NCBI RefSeq assembly: GCF_036417845.1
Contig: NC_090020.1
Coordinates: 40,222,425-40,286,424, forward strand
Origin: Apteryx mantelli
Taxonomy: Eukaryota > Chordata > Aves > Apterygiformes > Apterygidae
DNA: 64,000 nucleotides
Direction of reading: 5' to 3'
Part shown: one piece after another, positions 23,702 through 37,628 of the stretch
How positions within the stretch are numbered: position 1 is the first letter of the stretch
Layout: each line of letters begins with the position of its first letter
Notes under the pieces: model-generated
The model's database searches: none
What the model was told of the DNA's origin: nothing
The model's input: the letters and a program-made list of their open reading frames with translations, nothing else
Translations under genes and position numbers: made by a program

Positions 23702-25074
23702 AAAAGAGTTAGAAAGCTACAGATGGCATAGGATATCCAGTTTCAGTGTATTTTAGGTTTGAGAACATTAGGTGTTGTTTGTTTCACATTTGCAATTCCC
23801 ATAATTGTTCTTAGGCAGTTAGCTACCAAAACCTCAACTCTACACAAACAGGAAAAAAGACGACTCATATCAGGAAAATGGACATTCCAGTCATCAACAA
23901 GAGCATTATCTGTAGAGACTGCTTCCCATATGAATGCACTTCCAAATACTTGAATGAAGATACAAACATGCATATCCAAAACACTGGCTTTACATACTAG
24001 TCAGACTGTTTCCATATGAAAAACCTATTGGCATCATCTTTTTCAAAGTGCCAAAGCAACTTTAAAAAAAGAAACAAAAAAACCCCACCAACATTTACAT
24101 ATAAAAGCCAAAAAATTTAGGACTGGATTCACCAAATAATTCAGCACTGAAAGGTATTCAAAATTGCAGGCACTGAACTTTAGGCTGGTATTTATAAAGA
24201 GAAAATAGTTTTCAAATGACCTTTCACTCTTGACATTCATGCACAAGAGTTAGACAGAGATCCCATAAAACAAGTCAACAATTTCACCATTCCATTTAAC
24301 TGACCTCTCACACTTAAAGATGTCCAGCTGAAAATGCAGACATCCTTAAACTGAACTGAAAAATTATCATTCTGTAATGCCCCCTAAATCAATCTGAGAA
24401 CAGTGCTGTAAGGATGTGCCAAGTCCTCAGTGATAAAAGAGAAGACATAAGAGCAATACTTACCAGCTGGAGGGAAGGAAGATACTGTAAACAGCAGCAA
24501 GCTGCCAAACAACTATATTAGTTGGCATAGCTACTTTTCTCTGCCAAATTTAAAGGGCCAGCCACTAGCGGTACCTCCTAGAGGGATGCTGGAGAGGTAG
24601 GCGTCTGTGGGAACTATATCCTTGGAAAATTTAGTGCTGACCAGGTATCTACACCAAGAAAAACATGTGTCAAAAATAATATTTAACTTTTGCAGAATAT
24701 GACATCTAACATCATCATTTTCAGCTTTCACAGTTGGAGGCCTGATAGCTAATAGGATGCTTATGTTGAAGACTATCTGTAAAAATCATGTTGCTTTTCA
24801 CAAAACTACAGTTCACAAGCTGGATTTGTTCTGATACAAAAATAACAAAAAAAGGCCTTAGCAAGAGCTTGGGGTAGTAAGAAGGGCTGGAGGGAGAGCA
24901 GGGAATATAGGTCACAATCCTTACCATTCTCAGAAAAATGTAGGGTATGGATAAAGTTGAGTCAAGGCCCAGATTTACACCCCTGGTACTAAACTATTGA
25001 TTCCAGTGGAACAGATCTTTGGTTTTTTTTCCCAATTTCCAACTCACCTTGGGGAAATCCACCCAACAATCCCT

Positions 25075-25095
25075 CCCCCCCCCTTTTTTTTTTTT
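25075..25095. repeat. C9-T12 homopolymer pair
   Basis: Nine C followed directly by twelve T. A pyrimidine-only tract, prone to length error. Confidence 0.85.
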
Positions 25096-25462
25096 AATTC
25101 AGAACTGATACATCTCCACAAGACACCTAGGCCCTGGGATAGTATATACAGTGTACCTATACTGTACTATACTGTGTACCTATTTCTACTATTTATAGTA
25201 AAAAGTATAGACAAATTAGATAGTTTTGATACTGATGCTGCCTTACTACATGCACATATTGCAAAGTTCTGGCCTTGTTATCAATGTGATTTTTTTCCCC
25301 TCATACCTTTAATGAACCAGAATTTTACCCTTAGTTTATCATTTAGTGCACACATCCATAAAATTCTACAGAGGTGGAATTTAAACTGTAGTGCTCTAAG
25401 TGTAGCCCTCATTCTGTGTGCATTTCCATCTTGCTCTTTTTCTAGCTCCCAGGCTTTCTTTT

Positions 25463-25530
25463 TATACATATATATCTATATATATGCATGTGTGTGTGTC
25501 TATGTACACACATACATACAAGTGTATATA
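25463..25530. repeat. Compound (TA)n-(TG)n-(CA)n microsatellite
   Basis: Alternating TA units pass into TG units and then into ACACA and CATACA units over about 68 bases. Alternating purine-pyrimidine sequence of this kind can adopt non-B DNA. Confidence 0.9.
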
Positions 25531-28500
25531 ATTTGTGGCTTTAGTATTACCTTTTTTGAGGGAGATGACTTATTTAAAGTGAAGGTACACAATACAAACA
25601 CATGCTCTGGATATGCAATTTTAACAAAAGCAATGCTTGTCATATGTGAAAAGGTAGGTGCAAACAAAATACGGGTGAATGCAAAGGAAACTTCATCTCT
25701 TGCATTCCTTTTGAACTTCCAGATCTTGGACGTTCTGCTCCAGACTCAAGACCATTTATAGTAGTTCTAAAATGCTGACTTGGTTAATGCACAGACCTCA
25801 GCAGGACAAGGAGTGTTGAGGATGATTGATTGAAATTCAGAGCACCTTACAGAATGATTTGTTTGACATACCCAGTAGGAAACTCTTGTTTGTTGAACTT
25901 ATTATTCATTCATGTATTCATGAAAAAAATACAATAAAAGCATAATCCCTGCATAGTGCCTGAATGATCACATTGAAATGAACCCAGAGCTTTGCAGTGC
26001 TAAGCAAGGTCTTTAGTTTGCAAGAGAACAGTTTTACATAGCAATATCACTAGCTGTGTCTAGAGTTTACATTATACTTATAAATCAGCAAGGGAAATTT
26101 AATCTGCATTGTAATCTAAGGTTATACTGAGAATCAGACATTAAAAATACACATGCATAATAATAACTGCTTACGTGACTTTTTGATTTTCTTTCTCCTA
26201 AATGATTTAGCAATTACTCTGTTGAAATGTAACTGAGCCTGTGAATCTGTTTGCATTTTGACAACTAAAACACAAGTCAAAAGAAACAGAGAAATAACAA
26301 ATATGCTTTGGTGATTTGGGAGACCAGTTCTTAAAATAGGCCACTATTATAGGGAAAAGCTTATTATTTAAAAAATAACTGGCAAGATTTAAATCAAACT
26401 TTGCTGTGTTGAAAATACTGAGAAAAAGGTCAACACTAAGATGAAAATCCTTTCTCACAGGCTAGGGCACTGAACAGCATTTACATTTATGTGAATGTTG
26501 TATAATTTTGTTGTACAGTATGATGCCAAGCAAAACAATGCTTGATTTTCCATTCCCTACTAAACTTTCCTACTGCTGTTCTTCCTAAACCGAACTTTGC
26601 GGTATTTCATTCAACCTGTGGTAGTTTTACACCTTATTTTCAGATCCATTCTCACCCCCAAAAGAAATATATTGAGTCACTGGGGGCAGGAATTGTACAT
26701 CACTAATTTCAATTCAGCAGAAGTAGAGCTACTTAGCAATTTACTCTTACTGTACCTGACTTGATTGTTGTCAAACTATTGGGTTAAACCAACAAGACTT
26801 CTGGAAATCATCTTGCCTAGATGTTTCTGCTTACTTCAAAAAGAATCTCCCCTCTGATCTGGTAAATGCTTATAAATTGTGATGGAAGGATAAGAAGTCC
26901 TCCCTGACTCTGAAAAGACTGGGTCAGCTTTCCATTGAACACATTCTATCAGTTTTGATCAACAAGATTAAAAAGGTGAAGAAACCTTGAGCTAACAAAG
27001 TATATCAGTCTAGATAAAAAAATTATTTAATTTCTAGAAGGGACAGAGAGAAGAAGCAGGCCCAAACCCAGCCATCTGTAACTAAGACTAACCAGGATAG
27101 TGGGGCCTCATCTCAGTTATCAACAAGAAAGGTGCAGGACTCCTATTAAGAGACATCTACCTTCATTGCCTTCCAAAACTCTCTTCCCCTTGTATTAAGT
27201 TGTGTTCCTACTCTTTCAATTAAACCAAAGACTTTAGTCAGCAAAGGTTGTCTGGTTGCTCTGTTCACCCTTTGCAAATGATGCTGACAGGTACCAAACC
27301 ATGCAAGAGGTGCTGAGGTACAGAAGACTTCCTCTCCCCTATTCCTGCAATCTAAGGACAGGAGAATTGCACGATGCCATGACAGCAAAGGGAAAAGCAT
27401 GAAGTTTGATTGCCGAGGTGATGCACTCAAAGAGAGTGAAACCACAGCTAAGATGGTAATCAAGACTTCAGCCTTCCAGCCTTTCTGTATTAAAGTATTA
27501 AGGTGCTGTTTACACAGAAAGTCACTTATGGTTGGTTTCAAAATAACATGTCAAAGATATTCTAACACTGTGCATTGTAAAGAGTGCTTTTTTACCTGAA
27601 AAGTTTTAAAGATTTCCTTTTATTTGCAGTCATTGTCTTGATCTGCTGTTATTCCTGGTAATCGCTTGCTGTATTCACACACAGAAAGATTAATATTGAT
27701 GCCTAGAAGAAAAAAAGTGTTATTTTCTAGATTATGGTGAAATAATAACTTTTTAAAGAAACTTTTTTTTCAATTAGGAAACAGCATCAATTTGTTATCA
27801 GCTTGTCATAACTTAACCAACTACTTCTGAAACAACTTACAATTCTTTATGCATTTTTTTCTTCTGCATATTATTAATGGTATGAGCTACAAATCAACAG
27901 GAAACCTAAAAGCATTAAGAACAATTACATAGCAGCTAACAAGACATTCTGCTAACAAGCCATTTAACAATAAAGCTTGCAATGCATTGGGGACACTTAA
28001 AAATGTCATTTTATATACAATGTCAACATTACTTAAACAAAACAGTGACTCTGATTTAAGTCAAATCAGAAATTTTCAGAGAAAGAAAAGCTGGTAAACA
28101 AGCTCGCAAATTGCAGAACTTAGATTAAAAGGAAATGACTTCAGTCAAATAATAAAAAATTGGAAGGTGCTTGCATTAGAATTAAATGGTCGAAAGCCCA
28201 GGAAACAATTCAAAACAATTCAATTTACAGAAACATATGCATAACCTCTTAGGAACATCTGCTAAGAGAAAACAAATTTTCACAGGGTGGGGGGATTTGT
28301 TTTGTTTTAAACTGCTAAACTGAAGGAATGCACAGCCTCTCCTTCCTCACCCATTCAGAGCTAGAGGCCTAGGGAAGGGGTGTCTCCAGCTGCCTCCATC
28401 TTCTCTCTATTCTCACTACTGTAAGGATTTCACTTGAGGCTTTGTTAGTATTACAGCAGATGCAACTATTTAAAAATACAAGTCAAGTTCTCAGCCTTCA

Positions 28501-28659
28501 GTCTTGCCACAAGGTGGTCTACTTAGCAAGGACATGCAGCTTTTGAGGCCAGCGTATACCATGCAAAAGTACACTCACACATTACCCTACTGGGTCTACA
28601 AGACAAAGAATAGTGCAAGGCAGAGATGATAGCTCAGTCTGCAGAAGTATAGCTGCATT

Positions 28660-28674
28660 CCCCCCCCCCACCCC
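28660..28674. repeat. C-rich run (C10-A-C4)
   Basis: Ten C, one A, four C. Simple sequence; the complement is a G-rich run. Confidence 0.85.
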
Positions 28675-30432
28675 GAGAAGTAGGATTAGTTAGTTCAATA
28701 GTACTGATTAACTAGTACTGATGCAGCTATCCATCCTTCAGGACCTCTTTGCATAACACTGCCCTGAACCACGCAACCATAACCTCAGAGTTGCAAATAC
28801 ATAATATAGCCACACATATACCAGAGTCAACATCCCCCATCTTCTGAATTTCCTTTCTACCAGCTCCAGTCCTTCAAAGATAGTTCTTCCAGGCAGAAGC
28901 TACCGAGATTCTTCATTTCGAGGAATCATCTCCCTTCATTCTCAGGCTGTTCAAGCAATCTTTTGAAGTATCTCCCTCTGACCTTGAAGCTGGATCCCTC
29001 TTTCCTATTTTAAAGACATCCAATATCCATATAAGGTAACTAGATATGAGCTTGTCTTCTCTTAATTTAAGTAAGACAAAAAAGTGGTCAAGCTGTTTCT
29101 TCTAATCTGTGTCTGTGGAAAGCCCCAGCTTCTCTCACATCTCATTCTGTGGTCCTTTGCTTTCACCTAGCCTAACTAAAGCTAAATTGACCTAAACTGC
29201 TTGTAATTGTTAATCATATACATTAAATTATTATATTCTCATCCTGTTCTACCTTCAATGGTTATCTTATACTATTGCCTATAATTTTTTACATCAAATG
29301 ACAACACAAGAAATACTAGATTTTCAAAGACTGTTAAGAACAAGTGATAGGTCAACATTCCAGACAGTACCTGTCCCTCCTCCAGAAACCTCCTAAACAT
29401 CTCCTTAGAAGACTTTCTTCCCTCAAACTCCTATTAATTCTCTTTTTCTCTACCTATTACACTTATTTGACCTCTCACCATCCTAGTCTGGGAAAACTGA
29501 ACTGAACTTGCTCTAGAAGTGTGCTAGATCATCTTCACTAACAAATTCCAGGCATCCTGTGACAGAGCCTCAAGAAAACAGTAAAACCAAGTCTTCTGCT
29601 GTAGTAAAGGCCTTATCAAAGATCAGCTAAAGTCAGTGGGAGTCAATAGATTTCAAAGTCCTGCTCATTCACATGAGGAAAAAATGCATGCCCTGTCTAG
29701 CATGCACAATCATTCTTTATTATATATGCCACAAACCCCTGGCATTAGCCGCTAGCTATTCTACTATTACCATATTTTCAAACTTTTTAGAAGGTTCTTC
29801 CTAAAGTCTTCTGCCGCCCTTACTGCAGAGAGATTAACATTAAAGTGGTCAGGAACAGCAGTCTTTCTTGCTCATGCCTGAGTGTTTTGCCAACTGATTT
29901 CAACAGGCTGTGAAAATGCCAGTGATTAGACAAGCATAAGCCCCTGTTCTCATATGAAGCTCATTTTAAGATCAAGACCTCAGTCAGTGTAGCCATAGCA
30001 ATGGCACTTTGATTGTAACATACTAAAATCCAAACTGTTACCATGGAACCCGGTTACAAAGACTTGGACAATCAATTCTGATTATTATAGTTAAATGGTC
30101 ATGACTTAAATCCTACAGATAGTAAATTTCAGACACATACTCAGACACAAAATTTCTGTTTAAGGACAGAACAAATTGTGCTAGGCACTGTAATACCAGG
30201 GCAGGTCATCCAGGATATAATTGGCCCTAACTGACATTCACACAAGCTGTAAATTTATTTTTTTAAACCTACAGCCAAGAGGCATTCAAAAAAGGTAAAC
30301 TCCTTCTGTCTTTGGAGATCAAAGAAAATCAAGGAAATTACTTCCAATCTGATCCTGTGCAATCAAATGCTCAGCTGCTTGATATTTCAAAAAGTAAAAC
30401 ATCAGCACCAACTGGAATTGGCTTTTGCAAAG

Positions 30433-30450
30433 TTTTTTTTTTTTTTTTTT
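30433..30450. repeat. T18 homopolymer
   Basis: Eighteen T in a row. It could be the reverse-strand tail of a processed insertion, but no retroposed body is recognisable to its left. Confidence 0.85.
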
Positions 30451-33400
30451 AATCTCATGGCCAGGTAATAGTACAATTTCCCTGTGTATCTTCATGCAAC
30501 TAGAAAAATAAGAGTGAGCTGATTTTGGAATAAAGCAGAAAGAGGGAAAGAAGTGAACAGGACATTCCAGAGACATTTTTAAAATATAGATTTGGTTAGT
30601 ATTAAAAAACAAAACAAAAAAAACACACAAGAATAAAAGGTCATTTTATTTTTTTCCTAATTTTCCTGACAGAGGGAAGGAGGAGAACAGAGCAAAGCAG
30701 CCGACTAAGCAAAAATAAGTCTTCTCATAACAGATGACACTGAATGTTTTATCAGCAGATACCAAAACATAGCATCTACAAATCAAACAGAGAACCAAAT
30801 TTCATGACTATGCCAGGAGCATATTTGTTTTGCAGATTCTAATAGGAAAACACGCATACAGAACACTCCCTCTAGCAGAACAAGCACAGCCTTCTGCACT
30901 CATGGCCCATGACGCATCGGGGCCTAAAGCATAAGCTACATCTATTGCTCATTTGGTCAAACAATGCAAAGCATGCAGAAATCAAAACAGTAGTTTGCTC
31001 ATTTTGTGCCATCTGCCACTGACATGACACAAACTCAGACAGCATAATCCATTATTGCATGTGCAACAATAGCATGAAGGTGTTTGGTTTGCTGGTGGCA
31101 AGGTTTTTTGTTGAGAAAGTGGGTTTATTTTGCAACTGTTCACGAAGATTCCCACCTTGCTTACATAATTTCTTGAAAAAATACTATAACAGTTGAGTGC
31201 TTCAAGTCCTATTCACCTGGAAAATCTAATCTATGATAAGAAGGAAAAAAAAAAGTACAACAGCATGACCATTATGCCTCTGCAATGCAAAAAAAAAAAT
31301 GCCTGCAGTAAAAAACACCACACTGATTTAAGCACTGCTGTCAACATTTGCTTCTTTCAGGCCCCAAGGACCAATAGACTCTTACAGGGAAGCAAATCTG
31401 GGTCTTATAGACAGACAAAGCTCCTAGTACTGATTATTCACAGTCAGGTCCCCAGGAACTCTTACCACATTTCATATTTTTCAATTTGAAAGAATGCACT
31501 ACTTATCTTGAAGCCTCCCTTCTCCCTGAAATGTAATCCATCAATAAAAATGTAACATCAGCACAAAAAATCCCTCCAGAACTGTTTCCCTCTGATTTTC
31601 CCTTAAGTGTTCAATAAATTAATATATGACTACCTACCTGAAAAATCATTATCCAACAGTATTGTCCATAAACATAAAATAATACTATTCACTGATGTGA
31701 AACTGAATTGGAGGCCTCCATAACTAGCCATAGCTGTGATAGCCATTGCTGTCACAGCCTCCTTGTCTTAACTGCACATATATTTTTGCTTCTGGGATGA
31801 GTAAATGACACAAAGGAACAGAGTTTGACACTTACACTATTGTTACAACAGTTAACCATTCATTTGCTTGTCCAGGTGTTTTTTCCACCTCCTTGAACTG
31901 TAACTTGAAAAATAGTGCTTTACAGTTAATATAATACTGAGGTGAGAAAGAAAGATGGGGGGGGTAGCAAATAAACAACACTGCTCATTTTAAGAGATTT
32001 TGTTCAAGCACTTGTAAATGCTGACACACTCCTAATCTACATTTAGGGTGCATTATCTTTTTTCCCCTCCCTTTTTGAATGACATTTATGTTTAGGATAA
32101 TTAAGAACAATAAACCTTGAAAAGTTACCCAAACAACAGAGAGACACAGAAAGAGCATATATACAGGAATAATTGTTTCTCAAGTCTAAAGAATTTGAAC
32201 TAAACTTTAAAGAATATCATCAAGGCTTCTGATTTGTACAGAAAAAAATCCCCACAACCTATTAAAGATGTACTACACTTCATGTTACAGCATGTCAAAT
32301 TTCACTCCTACTAATCTTGTGTGTGACTTTACTATAAAATATTCAGTAACTTCCCATTATCTAAACATTCAAAAACGGGTTAAATTCATGACTGTGCAGA
32401 AAGCCAGTAAAGTTTATGGATATAGTTTTGTTTCTCTTCTGGACAGGAGCTATCTATATCTATCTGTGAATTCCTAAATATAGATCTAATTTTTCCATCC
32501 AGCCAGGATGCAGCCCTTATTCAAGCCTTTATCACTAGCAAGGCGAGAATTGTCTGCAGAGTCTTTTATGTAATACATGCATCTGAGGATATCTGCCAGG
32601 CCATCAGAAGACTATGACGTATAATTGAGCACAGAGCCCTCAGATTACAACATGTATTTTTCCAAACAGGTTGGAATGCAAACAGAGCAAAAGATAGCTC
32701 TGTGCTGACACTATAGATGCAGATACCTTAGATATAAATGGAGATACCTTGGATTTTAATGATGAAATACAAAGTTTTTTTCTTGATGACTCTTCAAATT
32801 TAAAACTTCAAATCTTCAACCAAAACTGGAGGGGGGCGGAGGGAAAGAAAGGGGAAAGATGATCTACTTCTCACCTGTGGTCATTCTTTGTGCAAAGAAA
32901 GTATTTTGAAATATTTTTAAAACAACAAAAGGGCCAGAACTCTTGAAGTCTTGTTTCCTACAGTTTTCCTTGATCATCTTTATCGACAGCCCTAATCTTC
33001 CTTACAGCCCCTATGATTTATCTCCAGCAGTGAGGGATGTGTGCTGATTGGGGCTGCTGCCAAATGAATGGCTACTGGTTGAGTTCTACTTGCTGTTCCT
33101 GCCATGTCTCTCAATCCACCAATTTTCATGAATCTTGAAGGAATGCAATTACCTTTGAGAAATCTACCTTTCGTTAGAATTTGTTCAGAATTGACCAATT
33201 TTTGGAGGAGATGAAGGGAACTGACAAACAGATGGCTTCCTTCAGAAGCTAGGCATTTTAACCACTCATTTACAAAATGAAATGGAGTAGTATGGGTATT
33301 ATCTTTTTTGCTCACCTGTTCTTGATTTGTTACTGTTTGACACAGCTACGCTGGCACCTACTGCAAGATGCAGCTTTGCTACCGTTACTTGAAGGGGTGA

Positions 33401-34647
33401 AGTTATTAATTTAGCTTGTCCAGTGCTTTGTGTAGGATAAGACAAGTTGATAAGCAGTACAAGCTGGTGATGAAGACAGTTTGGCTGCTAAAGTCAAGAG
33501 ATCCATGTAACCTTCCCCGAAAGAACGTCTAAAGCATATCATCTGAAATCAAATAAAAATAACAAACAAATTAGATCTATGACTGACTAGGTCTACATAC
33601 CTCCATCTAACATTCTACAACTACTGCAGTTTCTCCAGCATTAGAGTTCTGTAGCAAAAGTAGAGTTGTAGAATAGGATATGAGAGAGAGGTTGCCCACT
33701 TGGTGTCTTAGCTAAATTAAGACTAATAAAATCTGTTAAAAGCTGAAGAATGTTCAACCTCTACCTAACTTACATGTATGAAAGTAAATATTTCATGATA
33801 GGAATTGAAAAATAGCTATCTATTCAAAAAGAGAGCCCCAAACCATTTAATTCAAAACCAGTCATTTCAAAGTTAAAAGAATCTGAATCTTTGGTGTCAT
33901 CTGGTACACCTTTACTACCCAATTGCACAAATGAATATGGAAGGAGTGTCCCTCTCCCTCTGAGCACTTAAATTCTCAAGACTTTTAGGAATATAATTTA
34001 GGAAATTTAAAAGCACTTCATCTGTTATGCATGGATTTCCACATTATAGAGTTATAAATTATAACATTTTGGTAAACTTTGCACAGCTATTCACTTTCAT
34101 GATACCTGCCATTTTCTTCTAAAGAATCTCACGAGACTATTCTAACAATAAGGTAGGTACTTTTATGAACGTATTTATGAGCAGTAGCAGTAGCATAATT
34201 GCATACAGACACACCAGTTAGGAACATGGCCCAGTGGTATTATGCACAGTAAAAACAACAAAATTTTCCTCCCAAAGTCTGTGTAAAGATAAAAAAATTC
34301 ACTAGTTTGCATAACAGTGTTCAGTTCATGTTTGTTTCAAGGAATATGTACAGTTCTGGGTGTTCAGATGTTCTTGATGTATTTGATCTATTAAAAGAAC
34401 AAATTTTGGAGAAGGTAGTCAACGTAACAGTAGCACTATCTGAAGAGTTGTTACCAGATGTAGATAATGCATTTAAGCTGGAAAGGAAGCAGAATATCAC
34501 CTACAAAAATTATCAAAAGAAAGATATGACAAATGTATCTCACTTAAACCTCTCTCTGAAATGGTAAATTTGAGATACAAAATACTACATTTTCAAGCAC
34601 ACACATTTAAGGACCTAGCCCTCACCTAAGAAAAAAATAGTCTCTTT

Positions 34648-34665
34648 AAAAAAAAAAAAAAAAAA
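34648..34665. repeat. A18 homopolymer
   Basis: Eighteen A in a row, with no recognisable retroposed sequence upstream. Confidence 0.85.
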
Positions 34666-35150
34666 CAGTTCAGCAGCAAGTAGACTGATTTGTTGTCCAT
34701 TCGGTAGATGCAAATATGTATTCCCTTCCACAAAGCATTGAGAGAGCAAGGAGATTCTATGGACAGGATCTAAATAAACTGAGAAGTAAAACTGATTATA
34801 GACACATCAACTTCAGGCCATGCCAAATACTTCTCAACAGAATTATTGAACTTGCAAGATCTCACTGTGTTCTGGTTTCTTGCTTTGAATATGAAAGGCC
34901 TTTAGTTTTACGAACAACAAACATTTTCCATACCATCAAGAACAGATGCATTTAAATGAAGTTTTTTATTATGAAAGCTAAAGAAAATTGTTAAGAAGTA
35001 GCTTAGTCAAAGAATACTAAGCTACAGAAAAATAAACAGCTCTTTTACTATGTCAGTTCAGATGCTGTGTTTGAGTCCTACCAAGTTGCACGGTCAGAGG
35101 TAATCTCTCACACTGAAGGACACTAAAAACAACTGATACTCAATGCAGAC

Positions 35151-35220
35151 CAGAGGTTTCCTAACTTTTTGGACCCTAGACCTTTGTCAGCCCTCAAAAT
35201 TACTCATAGAATTTATAAAT
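35151..35220 (+). mobile_element. Possible hAT-type DNA transposon terminus relic
   Basis: CAGAGGTTTCCTAACTTTTT followed by GGACCCTAGACCTTT resembles the terminal inverted repeat of hAT-Charlie elements (CAGNGGTTCYCAAACT...). No matching right end or 8-bp target duplication was found, so the call is weak. Confidence 0.35.
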
Positions 35221-36311
35221 GAAGACACTAGAGAAGCAAGATGTTTCTTCGGACCAGCTGAGACCAGCCTTGAAGACCAGCTACACGTACCACGGCTTTG
35301 AATACAGGTAGTGGTTTGTGCATCACCAATGCCTCTGACAGAAGAAAACCAAGTTCAAGACAACAGCAACCATAATCAGATCAGATACAGACTAAGGTTT
35401 GGAGCTGAATCAAAATATATGTTCGAGCTTGGATTTGACAATACTGAAATCATAAAATGGTAGTCCAAAGCTACAACATCATTTTCCAATTTCAAGAGCT
35501 TACTTTCAATTTCTATGATCTTGAGGTGAAATGATATAAGAATATTTGAGTTTTCCTGATTACATTGGCAGTTGAATTAGTAATTAAGAAATAGATTCCT
35601 TTTATATATATAGCTACTAACAACAAATACTGGGAATTTAGTTTAGCCTTTAAGTTTCAATATTTGCCCATAAAAAAAAATTACCATTTTCACAAAATAA
35701 AATGTTTCTGCTGAAATAGCAGCATGCAAACACCACTTCAGTCCACAAATGCAAATACTGCATAGCAAGCTCACTTAATAAAAAAAGCCTGGTCTGAGTC
35801 AAATTTTCATTATTTGTACCTCAGAATGAGGATGTTAGCAAAATGGTTCAGTCAGACCTTCCAAAACTCACTTCTCTAAATTGCTCTAACTTAACCACAT
35901 TTTAAACAATAAAACTCAGCAGCCATAATCTAAATCATACACTTACCAGTCTTTTTCCCACAAGCCCTGAAGCCTAAAAGTTACCATGGAAACAAATTCT
36001 ACATTTCTACAAACTGAAAGAGCCCGTTAAAAACAAAACAGAACTAAAAGAGATTAACTCATTGCTAACTATACCTCATTCAAATTATAAACAGGGCAAT
36101 GGCTAACCAGTTTATAAATAGTCAAGAATGAGGATAATACTAAAACTAGTCAGTAATCCAAAATAGCATGGCACTCATAAGAATTTCTAAAATGAAAATA
36201 AAGAAACCACCGTACTGTTTCTTACAAAGAAGCATTTTTACAGTGTACTTACAACATGTCATTGTAATTGTTAATGTGCGATAAAAAGTGCCACTAGACC
36301 ACAAATCATCC

Positions 36312-36482
36312 TATAACCTAAGTGGCAGCAGAATTGCTGCCTGAAGCTTTAGATTCGAGCACTATATACTCAGTCTTGCCTCTGTCAGAGATGTGCAGGA
36401 TGATTTCAGGCAAATGATTTAACCTCTCAGCTTTGATTTCCTATCTGTAAAATGGAGAAGATAATGCTTGTGATACTAGATA
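36312..36482 (+). mobile_element. MIR SINE relic
   Basis: The segment follows MIR from the tRNA-like head (GATTCGAG near the B-box position) through TTTCAGGCAAATGATTTAAC and CTCTCAGCTTTGATTTCC to CTATCTGTAAAATGGAGAAG and ATAATGCTTGTGATA. The TTAACCTCTC..TTTCC..ATCTGTAAAATGG order is the diagnostic MIR core. MIR was copied by L2-type machinery and has been silent in birds for a very long time; some copies have become regulatory DNA. Confidence 0.75.
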
Positions 36483-37244
36483 ATACTCAGGGAAAGATAC
36501 TGCTTACATCTATCTGCACGGCTACCTAAGAAAAAGAAAGTAGATCATACAATTGTCATATTGTGCTCTATCTGTATTTCATGAGGGTTGTCTATGACCC
36601 TTAGTAGTACAAAAATGCAATAACTCCCCAGATCTCCTATATCTCTAGAGGTGAACAGATGCATCTCCTGAAATCTATTTCTTACCAAGATCTGATACAT
36701 TTCAGATTATACATGGCCTAAGAGCATATGAAAATTCAAAGCACAGGGCCAGAAGCCAGGAACATGTGCAACTGGGGATGAGCTATCCTCATTTGACCTA
36801 AGTCCACGTAATTTCTACTGTTGGATGAATCAGGACTGGAATTCTCATTAGTCCAGAAATCCTCCTCTTACCCGAAAGAGGGAGGAAAAAAAATTAAAAA
36901 AAATTCAGAAATGGTTCTGATATGGGAATTTGATCTCAGTCTCCTGCTTCTGAGCGATATAATTCTCAAACTATCTGAGACTGAAGAGCATTATCCTCCT
37001 GTTCAGTCTGACATCTAATTAATCTTTTAAAACCCTCATCATTCATTTCTGAAGCTTGTCTTTACCTAGTTTAGTCACAATATTGATCTTGTATATTGTG
37101 TCTTCTGAGAATGCCAGTACTGATAAGGGTTGATGCCATGTGAAATCCTGTCAATTATAAACTAGTTTTAAAGCACTCACGATGCTGAACAACATCAGAT
37201 AGTAACTGTTCTCAATGTAAGCCAGATTTGAAAACACTGTATGG

Positions 37245-37300
37245 CAGTGGTTTACCAACTTTGTTTCACTAGGTACCTTCTAAGAGATCTTTGAAAGGTA
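37245..37300 (+). mobile_element. Possible second hAT-type terminus relic
   Basis: CAGTGGTTTACCAACTTTGT then TTCACTAGGTACC resembles the same class of hAT end as at 35,151 and has the same orientation, so the two are not opposite ends of one element. No partner end was found. Confidence 0.3.
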
Positions 37301-37628
37301 ACAAATCATTCCAGCACATTCAAGCCGTACAGGCAGATTACCTTCTTCTAGTTCTACTCAAAAATAAATATGGCTGCAACCGCGAGGTCTTAAACCTTCA
37401 AGTTCTTATTCTTATTGCAGTTTCAGTGCAAGCACTGAGACTATATAGTCTCTATGAATTTGGACCACTCATATGAGCCAAGGGTGTGTAAAATTAGACC
37501 TATTGCTCAATGTAGTTTTCTTCTTTTGCCCTAAAATGTTAAAAGAATCTCCCAGACAAAAACTAAGATGGTAGACTATATGCTATTTTGGGCTTTGCAG
37601 AGACACCAACCATAACCACAAACGTCAA

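Larger units (their letters stand above)
16198..25000. other. Non-coding AT-rich stretch with old repeat relics
   Basis: No gene is recognised. It includes the TTTTG repeat at 19,426-19,453, the palindromic relic near 19.8 kb, a MITE-like arm near 20.1 kb, a MIR-like relic near 22.0 kb and an AT-only patch at about 23,640-23,700. Open frames are short, often begin with non-ATG codons and show no domains. Confidence 0.6.
25001..36311. other. Non-coding AT-rich stretch
   Basis: No gene is recognised. It contains mixed simple repeats at 25,075-25,095 and 25,463-25,530, an ATG-started open frame of 149 codons at 25,312-25,761 that crosses those repeats, an 18-base T run at 30,433-30,450, an 18-base A run at 34,648-34,665, short C and G runs at 28,660 and 31,957, and a hAT-like terminus at 35,151. 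Nothing else stands out. Confidence 0.55.

Noticed and set aside
24997-25311. Upstream extension of the 25.3-kb open frame to 254 codons
   Set aside because: The extension starts at TTG and runs through homopolymer C/T sequence; no reason to treat it as coding.
27146-27541. 131-codon open frame on the minus strand
   Set aside because: It begins with a TTG codon; the first ATG leaves a much shorter frame. No domain or splice context was recognised, and the local base composition is GC-richer than average, which favours chance openness.
34307-34955. Two successive plus-strand open frames of 86 and 79 codons
   Set aside because: They are separated by stops and an A18 run, show no domain and lack convincing splice sites; one starts at a non-ATG codon.
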